Of a stretch of DNA of 64,000 bases, positions 24,467-33,960 are shown in pieces. The translations under genes were made by a program, and so were the position numbers. The DNA lies in assembly GCA_002151545.1 (NCBI GenBank), contig CP021237.1, forward strand, positions 5,332,001 to 5,396,000, given 5' to 3'. Origin of the DNA: Sphingobacteriaceae bacterium GW460-11-11-14-LB5 (GTDB lineage: Bacteria > Bacteroidota > Bacteroidia > Sphingobacteriales > Sphingobacteriaceae). A model generated the notes under the pieces. The model worked only from the letters and a program-made list of their open reading frames with translations, searched no databases and was not told where the DNA came from. Within the stretch, counting starts at the first letter, position 1, and each line of letters opens with the position of its first letter.

Positions 24467-27400
24467 CTTATTAAATATATTACACCCGTTTTCCTTGGAG
24501 GAGATGAATCGTAAGTCATTCCTTTCCAATCGCTGCCATTAATAAATTTTATATCTACTTTCCAGTAATAAACACCTTGTGGTTGTTCCTGTCCTTTATA
24601 AGTACCGTCCCAGCCCTCCAGCGGTGCGCCATCGTCGAGTTTGGTGGTTTCCCAAAGTAATTGCCCCCATTTGTTAAAAACAGACATCTGCCATTCTTTA
24701 ATGCCACGGCCTTTTGCTTTAAAAACTTTGATTTCGTTCTTCGCACTTGCAGGCATAAATGAATTGGGGATGTTTAAGTAGCCCGGTACGCCGATAATCC
24801 TTACTGATTGGAAAGTGCTCGAAGAACAACCTTCTTTGTTCAGCACTTTTAGCGTTACATTATAAGTGCCTTCGTTGGCATAGGTGTGGTTTGGGTTTTG
24901 TAGGGTTGATCCCGATCCATCACTAAAAGTCCATTCCCAGCTTACGGCATTGGTACTGATATCTTTAAAGGCAAATGAATAGTTGGGAATGGATAATTCA
25001 TTCCCGGGGCTAACGGTGAATGTGGCCACTGGTGGCGCAACAATGTGGATAAAATCGGTTTTTGTTGTAGGGTTAGAACAACCCAATGCATTGATTGCTG
25101 TTAAGGTTACAGTATAACTTACATCTGATCCGGTGTAAGTATGCTGTGGCTCAAACTCAGTTGAGGTTGGAGAACCATCGCCAAAATCCCATAGATAGCC
25201 TACTGCACCAACACTGGTGTTTTTAAACTTAACTGCTAGATTGCTGCAGCCAGAGGTTTTATCTGCAGTAAAGCCTACTGTTGGCTGAGCTAAGATGGTA
25301 ACAGTTTCTGTCGTGAAACTATGTGAACAGTCGTTTTCCGCGTCTAACCTGATGGTATATTTTCCAGGTTTGGTAAAGGTGTACGGATAAACACCTGTAG
25401 AGCTGGAGAATGCGGTATTGATTTCACCGGTATCTTCATTGGTAAAAGTGTAAAGAAATCTGCTCGCTCCACTGGTATTGTTTACAAAATTAACAAGGAA
25501 AGGGGCGCAGCCTTTTTTCTCATTTCCATTTACCACCAGTTCTGCAATAACATTGTTTGGTGAAACTACAATAGTGCTATTAGAAGTGCTTATTCCGCAA
25601 GCATTTTTTGCAGTCATCGTTACTATAAAATCCTTAACGATAAGCGTTTTAAAGGTATGGCTTACCGTTCTTCTATCTGGATAGGGTTCTGGGGTAGTGC
25701 CATCACCAAAATCGTAGGTATAGGTTGTGCCCACACTTTCTGGAGAAGTATTGCTAAAGTTTACAAGCAGATTAGAACATCCTGTTGTTTTATCGGGCGA
25801 AAACATAGAAACAGGTTCTGCATGCACGATAACTTTTGCGTTTTTTATAATTGGAGGACCACATGGTGTGGTGGTTTCTAGGGTAACTTCATAAACAATG
25901 TCTTTTCCGGTTGGGTCTGCCAAAAAAGTTTGAGCTGGTGGTTGGGCTAAAGTTGATGTTTGTCCATTGCCAAAAATCCATTTAAATGCTGCGCCGGTAA
26001 GTGGGGTCGTGGTATTTGTAAAAGTAACATTAAGTGGGCCGCAACCTTCAGATATACTTGGAGTAAAAGAAGGCGTAACTACGGGAAGCGTGCTAAATAC
26101 CTCACTTTTTTCATCCGTATTACAGCCCAAACTACTTGTAACAATCAGTTTTATGGTTACGCTTTCATTTCCATTCATGATGGTATAACCCGGAAATGTT
26201 GGTCCTACGCCGATCTGTACATTGTTGGCAAACCAGGTATAAATACTGTTCCTATCGGGATATAAAGTTGCGGCAATATTGTTTGCATCTAGAATAAAAG
26301 GGGCACAGCCAACATTTTTATTATAGGTAATTTCTGCCTTAGCATGTGGATTAACTGTTATCTTAACCTGGTTGCTTAAGTTGTTGCTGCAAGCTCCGCT
26401 GCTTAACGATCGGCGGTAATAAATGCTTACAGTTGGTGTCGGAGGCGTAAAGTTTACACCATTTGCCCCCAGCACATCGCTCCAGGCTGTTCCGTTTAAG
26501 CTCGATTGCCATTGATACACATAAGTTCCGCTGCCACCACTTGGCGTAGTACCGGTTAAAGCTGCTGCCGATGTACCAATACAGATGTTTTGATCGGCTG
26601 TAATAACATTGTTCGTTAAGCCTGGTAAAACAATAACCTGTAGCGAATTACTGATTGAAGTGCAGATGGTGCTGTTTACCAGTCTTCTGAAATAAGTTGA
26701 GGAGTTTACGATTAGGGTTAAATCCTTATTAATGGCCGAAGGAACATTGCTCCAGGTATTTCCATCCGCACTGCTCTGCCATTGATAGGCAAAAGTTCCG
26801 GTTCCGCCTGTTGGGGTATCGCCGGTAATGTTGATGCTTTGTCCGGCACAAACCGGCGCTGTTGATGCGGTAATATTATTGGTAACAGGCGAATAATAGG
26901 TGACGGTTACATCATCTACAGATGGTGGACAGCCATTGAAGCCAGAAATGGTCCACCGGAAAGTGTAAGTTTGTCCTGGTACCAGACCAGTAACCGTGGT
27001 GTTGTAAAGCGTAGGATCGGTGATGGTAATGCCGGTTTGTGCTGAAGTTAAAGTCCACGCACCACTGTTCGGCGAAGGATTATTGCCATTTAAAGTAATA
27101 CCGTTTCCACTGCAAAGGTTTTGATCTGCCCCTGCATTGGCCGCAACAGTGCCCGGATTTACCGTGATGGTGGTTACGGTTGATAGGGCCTCTGCACAAC
27201 TACCACTTTGAATTACCGCACGGTACAGGGTGGTTATGGTAAGGTTTGAAAATACATATGGATTTGCTGTAGAGGTAAGGGTAGACCAGTTTGTACCGTT
27301 ATCGATAGATCTTTCCCAACGGATAATATTTCCAACCTGCCCGCTTAAACTGATGTTTCCGCCATTTGCACCTGCACATACACTCACATCGCCTGTGGTT

Positions 27401-30400
27401 GTGCCGCCAACACTGAGCGGGTTAACCGTGATCCTGACATCATCACCCGAAGTAGCGCAGTTGGTGTCGCTTATGGTCCACCTTAAAGTATAGCTATTCC
27501 CCGCCTGCAGACCAGTGATTGTTGTATTGCCCTGCGTATCATCAGCAAAAGTTATGGCCGTAGGTGCTGTAACGATTGTCCATTTGCCTGTGCCAACTAC
27601 TGGTATATTTCCTTTTAAGGTGTAAGCGCTTGCGTTACAAATGGCTTCATCCGGCCCGGCATTTGGCAGTGTTGCACCTGGCAAAACCGTAATGGTAATG
27701 CTGCCTGGTGTGCCAGGGCAGCCATTTGTAGAGACAGGTGTAATGGTATAAGTTACCGTACCTGCAGTGGTGCCTGTATTGGTTAAGATATCGTTAATTT
27801 GTGTTCCTGCAGATGGGATTGCTCTATTGCTGTTTCCGGTTATTGCTCCGGTGATCGCACTGGTATAAGTATAATTTACACCCGTTAGGTTTGCTGTTAA
27901 GGTAATGGCCGATGAAGTGGCATTACAGATGCTTGCATTGGCGGCAGTAGGTGTTACAATAGGATTGGGTTTAATGGTCACCACCAAATTAAAGGGCGTT
28001 CCATCGCAGCCATCGAAATGAGGAGTGATGATATAAGTTACGTTTGCGTCGGCACTTGGATCGGTATTGCTAAGGATATCGTTAATGGCTCCGCTTCCGC
28101 TGGCAGTATAGCCAGTTGCTGACGCGGTTCCGGTAGCGGTCCAGGTGTAGGTTACACCCGCGACCGCAGAAGCAGGTGTATAGGCAACATTATTACCCGT
28201 ACAGATGGTTTTAGCTGCTGCGCTCGTTAAACTGATATTGGGTTTTATTTTAAGAATAATATCGTCGTCAATCTGGTTGCAGGGTGCCGCCAGTGCGGTG
28301 GTAACCCTTAATCGTAAGGTCACCGTACCCGCTGCTTTTTCAGCTGCGGTTGGCGTGTAAGTCGCATTCAAATCGTTTCTGCTGGGGGTAAAGGTTCCCA
28401 GTCCGCCAATCCAGGCTTGTGTGGCAGTAGCGCCGGTTATGGTTCCGCTAAGCGTAAAGCCCGGGTCGTTAAAACAAATGTTTTGATCAGGTCCAGCGCT
28501 AATCACCGGTGCAGTACTGAAGGTTAGGATTTGGGTATCGCTTGCGGTACCGCAATTGTTTTTGTGCACAACCGTTACGGTATAGGTATCATAACTATCA
28601 AACTTGATGGATGGATATTTAGAATTGGCGGTTGTACCTCCGGTAAAACTATAAGTTCCTGTGCCTGATGGAACAACTGTCCAGGTATAACTGTCTGGTA
28701 AATCTTTTGTAGTGCCGGTAATTAATGTTTTGGTTGGCCCTGTTGTGGTATTGTTAAAATCGTAAGTGGCCAGGTTACACAACGTAATATCGGGCGATAG
28801 TGTAGCTACGGGATTCGCATTAACCACAACAGTTTGTGGTAAGCTGGTAATTACTCCACACGACGGCGTACTGATGCTTAAAGTGATGGTATAGGTGCCC
28901 GGACTGGTAAAATTGAACTCCGGTTCTTTGCTTGCTGCATTTGTACCACCTGTAAAAGCCACAGCAGGTGTAACTGACCATGAATAGTTATTGGCTGCAT
29001 TGCAGATATTATCTAAAACAGAAAGATCGGTCGCTTTTAATGTTGTTCCGGCACAAATGGTTGTTGAAGGTAAACTAAAATCGGGTTTGGGCGGATCCTG
29101 GATACAGATTTTCATTTCTACGGGATCGGCATCACACTCGCCTGTAATGTTTTTAGATTCTAGGCGGATAGTATATTCTCCATGGCTTGGAAACTTGTAT
29201 ACAAAATTGTATGATTTTGGTTTATCAACTTCTTTAATCACCCCATCAACATACCAGTTATAGGTTACGTTATTGGGTGTACAGGCTGCGGTATTGGTGT
29301 TCGGATTTTCGCCCAGAATAGAGGTGTTCACAAAGGTGATGTTGGCATTTGTACACCCGGGGGTATTAAAGGCAAACGAATTTATCGGTTTTACCACCAC
29401 TTTAGCCGAAGAAGAAACAGGCGTGCCCATGGTGGTACAGAATGCATTCGATACATTAATAGATACATCAAAAGCGTTGTAGATTGTGCCCGCACTGGAG
29501 GTGGAAACACTTCCGCAAGAGGATCGGGTATAAGCATGTGTAACCTTACCGCCATCGGCAATAATCTCACAAAGGGTGTAGGTGGATGTCGTTTGATCTC
29601 CCCAGGTAATCGTATAAATGTCTCCGGGGAAGTTATTTTGAATACCTGCGCTCGAACTTACATCTACACTAAATGTTAAGGCGCCCAGTGGCAAACAAAC
29701 CACGGTATTGCCCGAATTGGCAAAAGCGGTTATTGCTTTATTGTTGATGAGCAGATAAGCCTTGGTTGCTACAGACCCATCGGGCATTACGGCTTTGGTA
29801 TAAATGGTATAATGTGTCTGCTGGGCCGTAAAAGGCTGTATGGCTGTAGGGAAATTGATTAAAGTTGGGCTCCCTCCATTTACCTCATCGGTTATGCTAG
29901 CGGTAACCGTGCTGTTTGCTGTAGAAGCATTTGTAAGGAAAAAAGCATTATTGGCTTTGCTGGTGCAGGTACCAAAAGTTTCGTCGTTTGCGGGGTTTAA
30001 TAACGTTGAGGTTAATTTTGCTTCTACTGCAGGTCCGGCCTTTATTTCAAACGCCGTAGAGGCAGTGCTTGTGAAGGCCGGAGCAGTTGATTTTATCCTG
30101 ACCTTGTAACCTGTGCCGGGTGTAAGGCTTGCAGGAAGTTTACCGTTTATATAAGTCGTATAAAAACCCGTGTAGTTGCCTATGAGTGTTTCGGCGCCAA
30201 AATTTCCGTTCTGATCGGATAAATAGAGCTGAAATTGATTTCCTTGAGCCGCACAGCCTGCGCTAATGCTAAAAGGAACTGCAATGGTACTGCCCGGGGT
30301 AAAAGGCCCTGCATCTACTGAGCCTATGGTAATTTGGGCGAAAACATTTGACGTGAACAAAAATGCCCCAAAAAACAGGACAAAAGAAAGCCATTTCCTC

Positions 30401-30417
30401 GTACAACGAATCTTCAT
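24463..30417 (-). CDS. Giant PKD/Ig-like repeat surface protein with type IX secretion C-terminal (type B sorting) domain
   Basis: A 1,984-residue predicted cell-surface adhesin. It has a signal peptide (1-28, ending SNVFAQ). A long array of beta-sandwich repeats of two or three kinds follows: PKD domains with WDFGDGSPT, FSDGSGSTLQNPNHTY and similar motifs toward the C terminus, and PKD-like/Ig-like repeats in the middle. Related pairs include AGPDEAICN with AGADQNLCS, and YQWQSSADGNTW with YQWQSSLNGTAW. The last 95 residues (IPNSFMPASAKNEI, then WQMSVFNKWGQLLWET, GWDGTYKGQEQPQGVYYWKV) form the gliding-motility-associated/type B sorting domain that directs export through the type IX system. 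It is coupled with PorP/SprF by an ATGA overlap, the same arrangement as sprB-sprF. Confidence 0.92.
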   Translation of the reverse strand: MKIRCTRKWLSFVLFFGAFLFTSNVFAQITIGSVDAGPFTPGSTIAVPFSISAGCAAQGNQFQLYLSDQNGNFGAETLIGNYTGFYTTYINGKLPASLTPGTGYKVRIKSTAPAFTSTASTAFEIKAGPAVEAKLTSTLLNPANDETFGTCTSKANNAFFLTNASTANSTVTASITDEVNGGSPTLINFPTAIQPFTAQQTHYTIYTKAVMPDGSVATKAYLLINNKAITAFANSGNTVVCLPLGALTFSVDVSSSAGIQNNFPGDIYTITWGDQTTSTYTLCEIIADGGKVTHAYTRSSCGSVSTSSAGTIYNAFDVSINVSNAFCTTMGTPVSSSAKVVVKPINSFAFNTPGCTNANITFVNTSILGENPNTNTAACTPNNVTYNWYVDGVIKEVDKPKSYNFVYKFPSHGEYTIRLESKNITGECDADPVEMKICIQDPPKPDFSLPSTTICAGTTLKATDLSVLDNICNAANNYSWSVTPAVAFTGGTNAASKEPEFNFTSPGTYTITLSISTPSCGVITSLPQTVVVNANPVATLSPDITLCNLATYDFNNTTTGPTKTLITGTTKDLPDSYTWTVVPSGTGTYSFTGGTTANSKYPSIKFDSYDTYTVTVVHKNNCGTASDTQILTFSTAPVISAGPDQNICFNDPGFTLSGTITGATATQAWIGGLGTFTPSRNDLNATYTPTAAEKAAGTVTLRLRVTTALAAPCNQIDDDIILKIKPNISLTSAAAKTICTGNNVAYTPASAVAGVTYTWTATGTASATGYTASGSGAINDILSNTDPSADANVTYIITPHFDGCDGTPFNLVVTIKPNPIVTPTAANASICNATSSAITLTANLTGVNYTYTSAITGAITGNSNRAIPSAGTQINDILTNTGTTAGTVTYTITPVSTNGCPGTPGSITITVLPGATLPNAGPDEAICNASAYTLKGNIPVVGTGKWTIVTAPTAITFADDTQGNTTITGLQAGNSYTLRWTISDTNCATSGDDVRITVNPLSVGGTTTGDVSVCAGANGGNISLSGQVGNIIRWERSIDNGTNWSTLTSTANPYVFSNLTITTLYRAVIQSGSCAEALSTVTTITVNPGTVAANAGADQNLCSGNGITLNGNNPSPNSGAWTLTSAQTGITITDPTLYNTTVTGLVPGQTYTFRWTISGFNGCPPSVDDVTVTYYSPVTNNITASTAPVCAGQSINITGDTPTGGTGTFAYQWQSSADGNTWSNVPSAINKDLTLIVNSSTYFRRLVNSTICTSISNSLQVIVLPGLTNNVITADQNICIGTSAAALTGTTPSGGSGTYVYQWQSSLNGTAWSDVLGANGVNFTPPTPTVSIYYRRSLSSGACSNNLSNQVKITVNPHAKAEITYNKNVGCAPFILDANNIAATLYPDRNSIYTWFANNVQIGVGPTFPGYTIMNGNESVTIKLIVTSSLGCNTDEKSEVFSTLPVVTPSFTPSISEGCGPLNVTFTNTTTPLTGAAFKWIFGNGQTSTLAQPPAQTFLADPTGKDIVYEVTLETTTPCGPPIIKNAKVIVHAEPVSMFSPDKTTGCSNLLVNFSNTSPESVGTTYTYDFGDGTTPEPYPDRRTVSHTFKTLIVKDFIVTMTAKNACGISTSNSTIVVSPNNVIAELVVNGNEKKGCAPFLVNFVNNTSGASRFLYTFTNEDTGEINTAFSSSTGVYPYTFTKPGKYTIRLDAENDCSHSFTTETVTILAQPTVGFTADKTSGCSNLAVKFKNTSVGAVGYLWDFGDGSPTSTEFEPQHTYTGSDVSYTVTLTAINALGCSNPTTKTDFIHIVAPPVATFTVSPGNELSIPNYSFAFKDISTNAVSWEWTFSDGSGSTLQNPNHTYANEGTYNVTLKVLNKEGCSSSTFQSVRIIGVPGYLNIPNSFMPASAKNEIKVFKAKGRGIKEWQMSVFNKWGQLLWETTKLDDGAPLEGWDGTYKGQEQPQGVYYWKVDIKFINGSDWKGMTYDSSPPRKTGVIYLIR

Positions 30418-30642
30418 AAATCTCTAACACTAGGGAATGATTTTATTGCGTTCTGGAAGCTTTGTTTGTTCAACTTTGCTTAATCCAATACCAGAAATGA
30501 GTATTCGGCCTAAGACGCGTCAATAAATATTCGTTACAAAGAACGTAATTTTTGCATTACAGTGCCAAATTTTTACACCAACTTTAACTAAATGAGTAGG
30601 TTACAGCGCTGATAAAGCTTCGTTTTTGCTATAACAAAGCAT
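30418..30642. other. Gene-free upstream region of the giant surface protein gene
   Basis: The 225 bases before the ATG at 30417 (minus strand) carry no recognised gene. On the minus strand a TTTG followed by a CTTTG about 20 bases later (around 30535-30575) could be a promoter, but the second box departs from TAnnTTTG. The rest of the gap is the groEL terminator. Confidence 0.4.
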
Positions 30643-30675
30643 AAAAAAACCCTCAAGGCATTATACCTTGAGGGT
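30643..30675 (-). terminator. Rho-independent terminator after groEL
   Basis: A perfect 10-bp stem, ACCCTCAAGG at 30650-30659 with CCTTGAGGGT at 30666-30675, is followed on the minus strand by a run of seven T (bases 30643-30649). It ends the groES-groEL unit. Confidence 0.92.
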
Positions 30676-30713
30676 GTATTTTTACACGAAATCGTTTCGT
30701 TATAGAATGGTTA

Positions 30714-32348
30714 TTACATCATACCACCCATACCGCCGCCGCCCATTGGAGGCATTGGAGCACCACCTTCTTCAGGTTCGTCTGCTAAAACAACTTCTGT
30801 AGTTAATAACATCGCTGCAATAGAAGCTGCATTTTCTAATGCTACACGACTTACTTTAGTTGGGTCGATAACACCGGCACCAATTAAGTTTTCGTAAACA
30901 TCAGTACGTGCATTGTAACCGAAATCGGCTTTACCTTCTTTAACTTTTTGAACTACGATAGAACCTTCAATACCTGCGTTTTCGCAAATTTGACGTAATG
31001 GCTCTTCGATAGCGCGACGGATGATCTGGATACCTGTATTTTCATCTTCGTTAGCACCTTTTAGGTTAGCTAAGGCTTCAACCGCACGGATAAAAGCAAC
31101 ACCACCACCAGCAACAATACCTTCTTCTACAGCCGCACGGGTTGCATGTAAAGCATCATCAACACGGTCTTTTTTCTCTTTCATTTCAACCTCACTAGCT
31201 GCACCTACGTAAAGAACCGCAACACCGCCAGCTAATTTAGCTAAACGCTCTTGTAATTTTTCTTTATCGTAATCAGATGTAGTTGTTTCGATCTGAGATT
31301 TAATTTGGCTAACACGAGATTTAATATCATCTGAGTTACCAGCACCGTTAATTACAGTTGTATTGTCTTTATCAACAACAACTTTCTCAGCAGAACCTAA
31401 GTAAGTTAAATCAGCATTTTCTAATTTGTAACCTCTTTCTTCTGATACTACAATACCACCAGTTAAGATCGCGATGTCTTCCAACATGGCTTTTCTTCTG
31501 TCGCCAAAACCTGGTGCTTTAACCGCAACAACTTTTAACGAACCGCGGATTTTGTTTACTACCAATGTTGCTAAAGCTTCGCCATCTAAATCCTCAGAAA
31601 TGATTACCAATGGTTTGCCTGTTTGAACAGTTTTTTCTAGAACCGGTAACAATTCTTTCATGTTACTGATTTTTTTGTCGTAGATTAAAATGTAAGGATT
31701 TTCTAATTCAGCTTCCATTTTATCTGCATTGGTTACAAAATATGGAGATAAATAACCTCTGTCAAATTGCATACCTTCTACTGTTTTAACTTCAGTTTCG
31801 GTACCTTTTGCTTCTTCAACCGTAATTACACCATCTTTACCAACTTTGCTCATGGCCTCAGCAATTAACGAACCGATCACCTCGTCGTTATTAGCCGAAA
31901 TAGACGCTACTTGTTTAATTTTATTGTTATCATCACCAACCGCTTGCGATTGAGATTTTAAGTTTTCTACAACAGCAGCAACCGCTTTATCAATACCACG
32001 TTTTAAATCCATTGGGTTTGCACCAGCAGCAACGTTTTTAATACCTGTAGTAATAATCGCCTGCGCCAATACAGTAGCCGTAGTTGTACCATCACCAGCA
32101 ATATCAGCTGTTTTTGAAGCTACTTCTTTAACCATTTGAGCACCCATGTTCTCTACTGCATCTTTCAATTCGATTTCTTTTGCAACCGTAACACCATCTT
32201 TTGTGATTGCCGGTGAACCGAATTTTTTATCGATAATTACATTACGGCCTTTTGGACCTAAGGTTACTTTTACTGCATTTGCAAGAATATCAACACCTCT
32301 TTTCAGGGCGTCGCGTGCTTCTACGTTATATTTTACTTGTTTTGACAT
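30714..32348 (-). CDS. groEL: Chaperonin GroEL (60 kDa)
   Basis: ATP-driven folding chamber of the cytoplasm, working with GroES. The 544-residue protein is collinear with GroEL: VTLGPKGRNVIIDK near residues 28-41, DGVTVAKEIEL, the ATP-binding GDGTTTATVLAQAI near 86-99, the apical domain with GYLSPYFVTN, and AAVEEGIVAGGG near 404-415. The C terminus is the usual Gly/Met-rich tail (GGMGGMM). Length and motifs are normal. groES lies 101 bases upstream on the same strand and the pair ends in the terminator at 30643. The intercistronic space has a hairpin and a tandem repeat (see the separate entry). Confidence 0.98.
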   Translation of the reverse strand: MSKQVKYNVEARDALKRGVDILANAVKVTLGPKGRNVIIDKKFGSPAITKDGVTVAKEIELKDAVENMGAQMVKEVASKTADIAGDGTTTATVLAQAIITTGIKNVAAGANPMDLKRGIDKAVAAVVENLKSQSQAVGDDNNKIKQVASISANNDEVIGSLIAEAMSKVGKDGVITVEEAKGTETEVKTVEGMQFDRGYLSPYFVTNADKMEAELENPYILIYDKKISNMKELLPVLEKTVQTGKPLVIISEDLDGEALATLVVNKIRGSLKVVAVKAPGFGDRRKAMLEDIAILTGGIVVSEERGYKLENADLTYLGSAEKVVVDKDNTTVINGAGNSDDIKSRVSQIKSQIETTTSDYDKEKLQERLAKLAGGVAVLYVGAASEVEMKEKKDRVDDALHATRAAVEEGIVAGGGVAFIRAVEALANLKGANEDENTGIQIIRRAIEEPLRQICENAGIEGSIVVQKVKEGKADFGYNARTDVYENLIGAGVIDPTKVSRVALENAASIAAMLLTTEVVLADEPEEGGAPMPPMGGGGMGGMM

Positions 32349-32380
32349 TTTAAGAATATTTTAAAGTTTTAATGTTGGAA

Positions 32381-32440
32381 GGTTGAAATATTTCAATCCT
32401 CCGATTTATGTTAACATTACAACGTTTTAACATTGCAACA
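32381..32440 (-). repeat. Hairpin and 16-base tandem repeat between groES and groEL
   Basis: Two adjacent 16-base units, TGTTAACATTACAACG at 32409-32424 and TTTTAACATTGCAACA at 32425-32440, match at 13 of 16 positions. Closer to groEL, GGTTGAAATATTTCAATCC at 32381-32399 is a near-perfect palindrome that would form a stem in the mRNA about 35 bases before the groEL ATG. It is not followed by a T run, so it is not a terminator. Confidence 0.6.
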
Positions 32441-32449
32441 TTTTAATTT

Positions 32450-32740
32450 TTACCCAACAACCGCGTAAATATCAGTTTCGCGCATAATTAAGTAATCTTT
32501 ACCTTCATAAGGGAATTCGGTACCACCGTATTTACCATAAATTACAACATCGCCAACTTTTACACTTGCTTTTTTACCTTCAGCATCTTCTTCAGAAACA
32601 GAAACTACAGTTCCTTTAGATGGTTTTTCTTTTGCAGTATCAGGGATATACAAACCTGATGCAGTTTTTTCTTCTGCCGCAGCCGGTTCAACTATTACTC
32701 TGTTCGAACTGCCAGCAATTGGTTTAAGGTTTAACGCCAT
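32450..32740 (-). CDS. groES: Co-chaperonin GroES (10 kDa)
   Basis: Heptameric lid of GroEL. The 96-residue protein has the normal layout: KPIAGSSNRVIVEPAAAEEK at the start, then the mobile-loop segment (KTASGLYIPDTAKEKPS, about 25-41), and the roof and C-terminal VGDVVIYGKYGGTEFPYEG with LIMRETDIYAVV. It is the first gene of the groES-groEL unit. I see no CIRCE inverted repeat upstream, consistent with Bacteroidota often lacking HrcA control. Confidence 0.97.
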   Translation of the reverse strand: MALNLKPIAGSSNRVIVEPAAAEEKTASGLYIPDTAKEKPSKGTVVSVSEEDAEGKKASVKVGDVVIYGKYGGTEFPYEGKDYLIMRETDIYAVVG

Positions 32741-32932
32741 AACTTTTATTATTTTTTTATTTTGATTTGAGTTTTTTAACTAAGCTTACAATTAACACTT
32801 TTTATGCCAAGCGGTTTTGAGGGACAAATTTTCACCAAACTGTCAAACTTTTTACCCTAATTGAGAATGTGGGTGTCAGCATGGCAGTAAGTTTTAGTTT
32901 TTTGAGCCAGATTTATTATTGAATCACCGCTT

Positions 32933-33040
32933 GTCATTCGGGCAGAGTGATAAGAAGTCGAGAACCACGATTGCTCAGCGAAGCTAAATCTGCCTGGTTA
33001 GCGCGCTCCATTCTATCCGATAGCTATCGGGTCGGGATGA
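32933..33040. repeat. Intergenic palindromic repeat, family A (copy 3, diverged)
   Basis: GTCATTCGGGCAGAGTGATA, then GTCGAGAACCACG and GCGAAGCTAAATCTG, follow the order of copy 1 (5136-5242). The right arm ends in CGGGTCGGGATGAGG. It fills most of the gap 32741-33078; the remaining bases 32741-32932 are the groES upstream region, without other recognisable features. Confidence 0.6.
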
Positions 33041-33078
33041 GGGCTGGGTGATTGAAATGAGTTTAGGTTTCGCCCATT

Positions 33079-33840
33079 TTATATCGCTTTCTCTGTTAAA
33101 TATTTCCAGTACCTTTTGGGCACATGCTGTAAATGCAGTTTGGTGTTTTTTCGGGCGACAATATTCGCACTTTTAAAATAATCTTTCCAGAGCGTTGCGT
33201 ATAAAACTTCGCTATCGTCCATTAAAACCGGTGCCGGGTTTTGTTTATTTACCCCATTGCTAAAGCTGATCGTAATTTCTTCCACCGCAGTTAAATTATA
33301 ATGGAGGCCATATTTGCGTTTTAAATCATAAATTACCCATGGCTGATCGGCATAACGGTTTTTAAAATGGTTGGATATCAAGGGCAACACATTAAAATCA
33401 GGATCTATATTCGCATAAAATATCCCGTCGCCGGTTTTCTGAAAACGAATAAAGGCTTCCATCCTGTGTTTTTCCCTTTCTACACTTTTGGCATATTTAG
33501 CCAATGCAATTACATGCGGATTGCCATAATTACTTTCTGCACCCGGTTGATTTTGAAAAATGTATAGGGTAAACTGAAAGAGGTGGTTATAAGCCTCCGG
33601 AATTTCTGATAAATAACTGCAATAGTATTTGCGCTGCCAGTCTTTTTTGAGTTTCTTTTGTAGTCCAGCCCAAACCCGGTCAGCCTTTTCTGTATTGGTG
33701 ATCACGGTAAAGCTTTCTACAAAGGCTTCGGGTTGAAAAATCGAGGTAGATTTTAGCATCACCTTTCCCGGCTTGCGTTCGAACCATTCGAAAACAGCAG
33801 TTAATAAACCCTGAAAAGTGCCATCAAAAATGTAAGTCAT
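33079..33840 (-). CDS. DUF4130/TIGR03915-family putative DNA-metabolism protein
   Basis: The protein of about 253 residues (from the Met at 33840) begins MTYIFDGTFQGLLTAVFEWF, the typical start of the family. It contains KSVEREKHRMEAFIRFQKT, then GIFYANIDPDFNVLPLISNHF and RYADQPWVIYDLKRKYGLHY, conserved in the DUF4130 domain. An in-frame ATG at 33873 lies inside a palindromic repeat, so I prefer 33840. The family is always paired with a radical SAM protein of the type encoded just upstream (33961-35217). In some organisms it is fused to a uracil-DNA-glycosylase-like domain, hence the link to DNA modification or repair. Its biochemistry is unknown. Confidence 0.88.
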   Translation of the reverse strand: MTYIFDGTFQGLLTAVFEWFERKPGKVMLKSTSIFQPEAFVESFTVITNTEKADRVWAGLQKKLKKDWQRKYYCSYLSEIPEAYNHLFQFTLYIFQNQPGAESNYGNPHVIALAKYAKSVEREKHRMEAFIRFQKTGDGIFYANIDPDFNVLPLISNHFKNRYADQPWVIYDLKRKYGLHYNLTAVEEITISFSNGVNKQNPAPVLMDDSEVLYATLWKDYFKSANIVARKNTKLHLQHVPKRYWKYLTEKAI

Positions 33841-33867
33841 ATTTATATTGACAGGTTTTATATCGGT

Positions 33868-33937
33868 CGTCATTCCCGTGCAAGCGGGAATCTTAAAGCT
33901 AGGGCATTAAGATTCCCAATCAAGTTGGGAATGACAC
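33868..33937. repeat. Intergenic palindromic repeat, family C (copy 2)
   Basis: CGTCATTCCCGTGCAAGCGG, then GGAATCTTAAAGC, CATTAAGATTCCCAATCAAG and TTGGGAATGACACG. It is nearly base for base the same as the copy at 14921-14989. Each half is itself a hairpin (ATTCCCG/CGGGAAT and ATTCCCAA/TTGGGAAT). It sits between the radical SAM gene and the DUF4130 gene. Confidence 0.8.
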
Positions 33938-33960
33938 GTCTCCTTAATCGGACAGTACTT

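Noticed and set aside
24466..24529. Longer PorP/SprF start at 24529
   Set aside because: The extra 21 residues lie inside the upstream giant gene and precede the true signal peptide. The ATGA overlap at 24466 is the natural start.
32741..32880. CIRCE element or heat-shock promoter upstream of groES
   Set aside because: No TTAGCACTC-type inverted repeat is visible, and no box fits TAnnTTTG convincingly.
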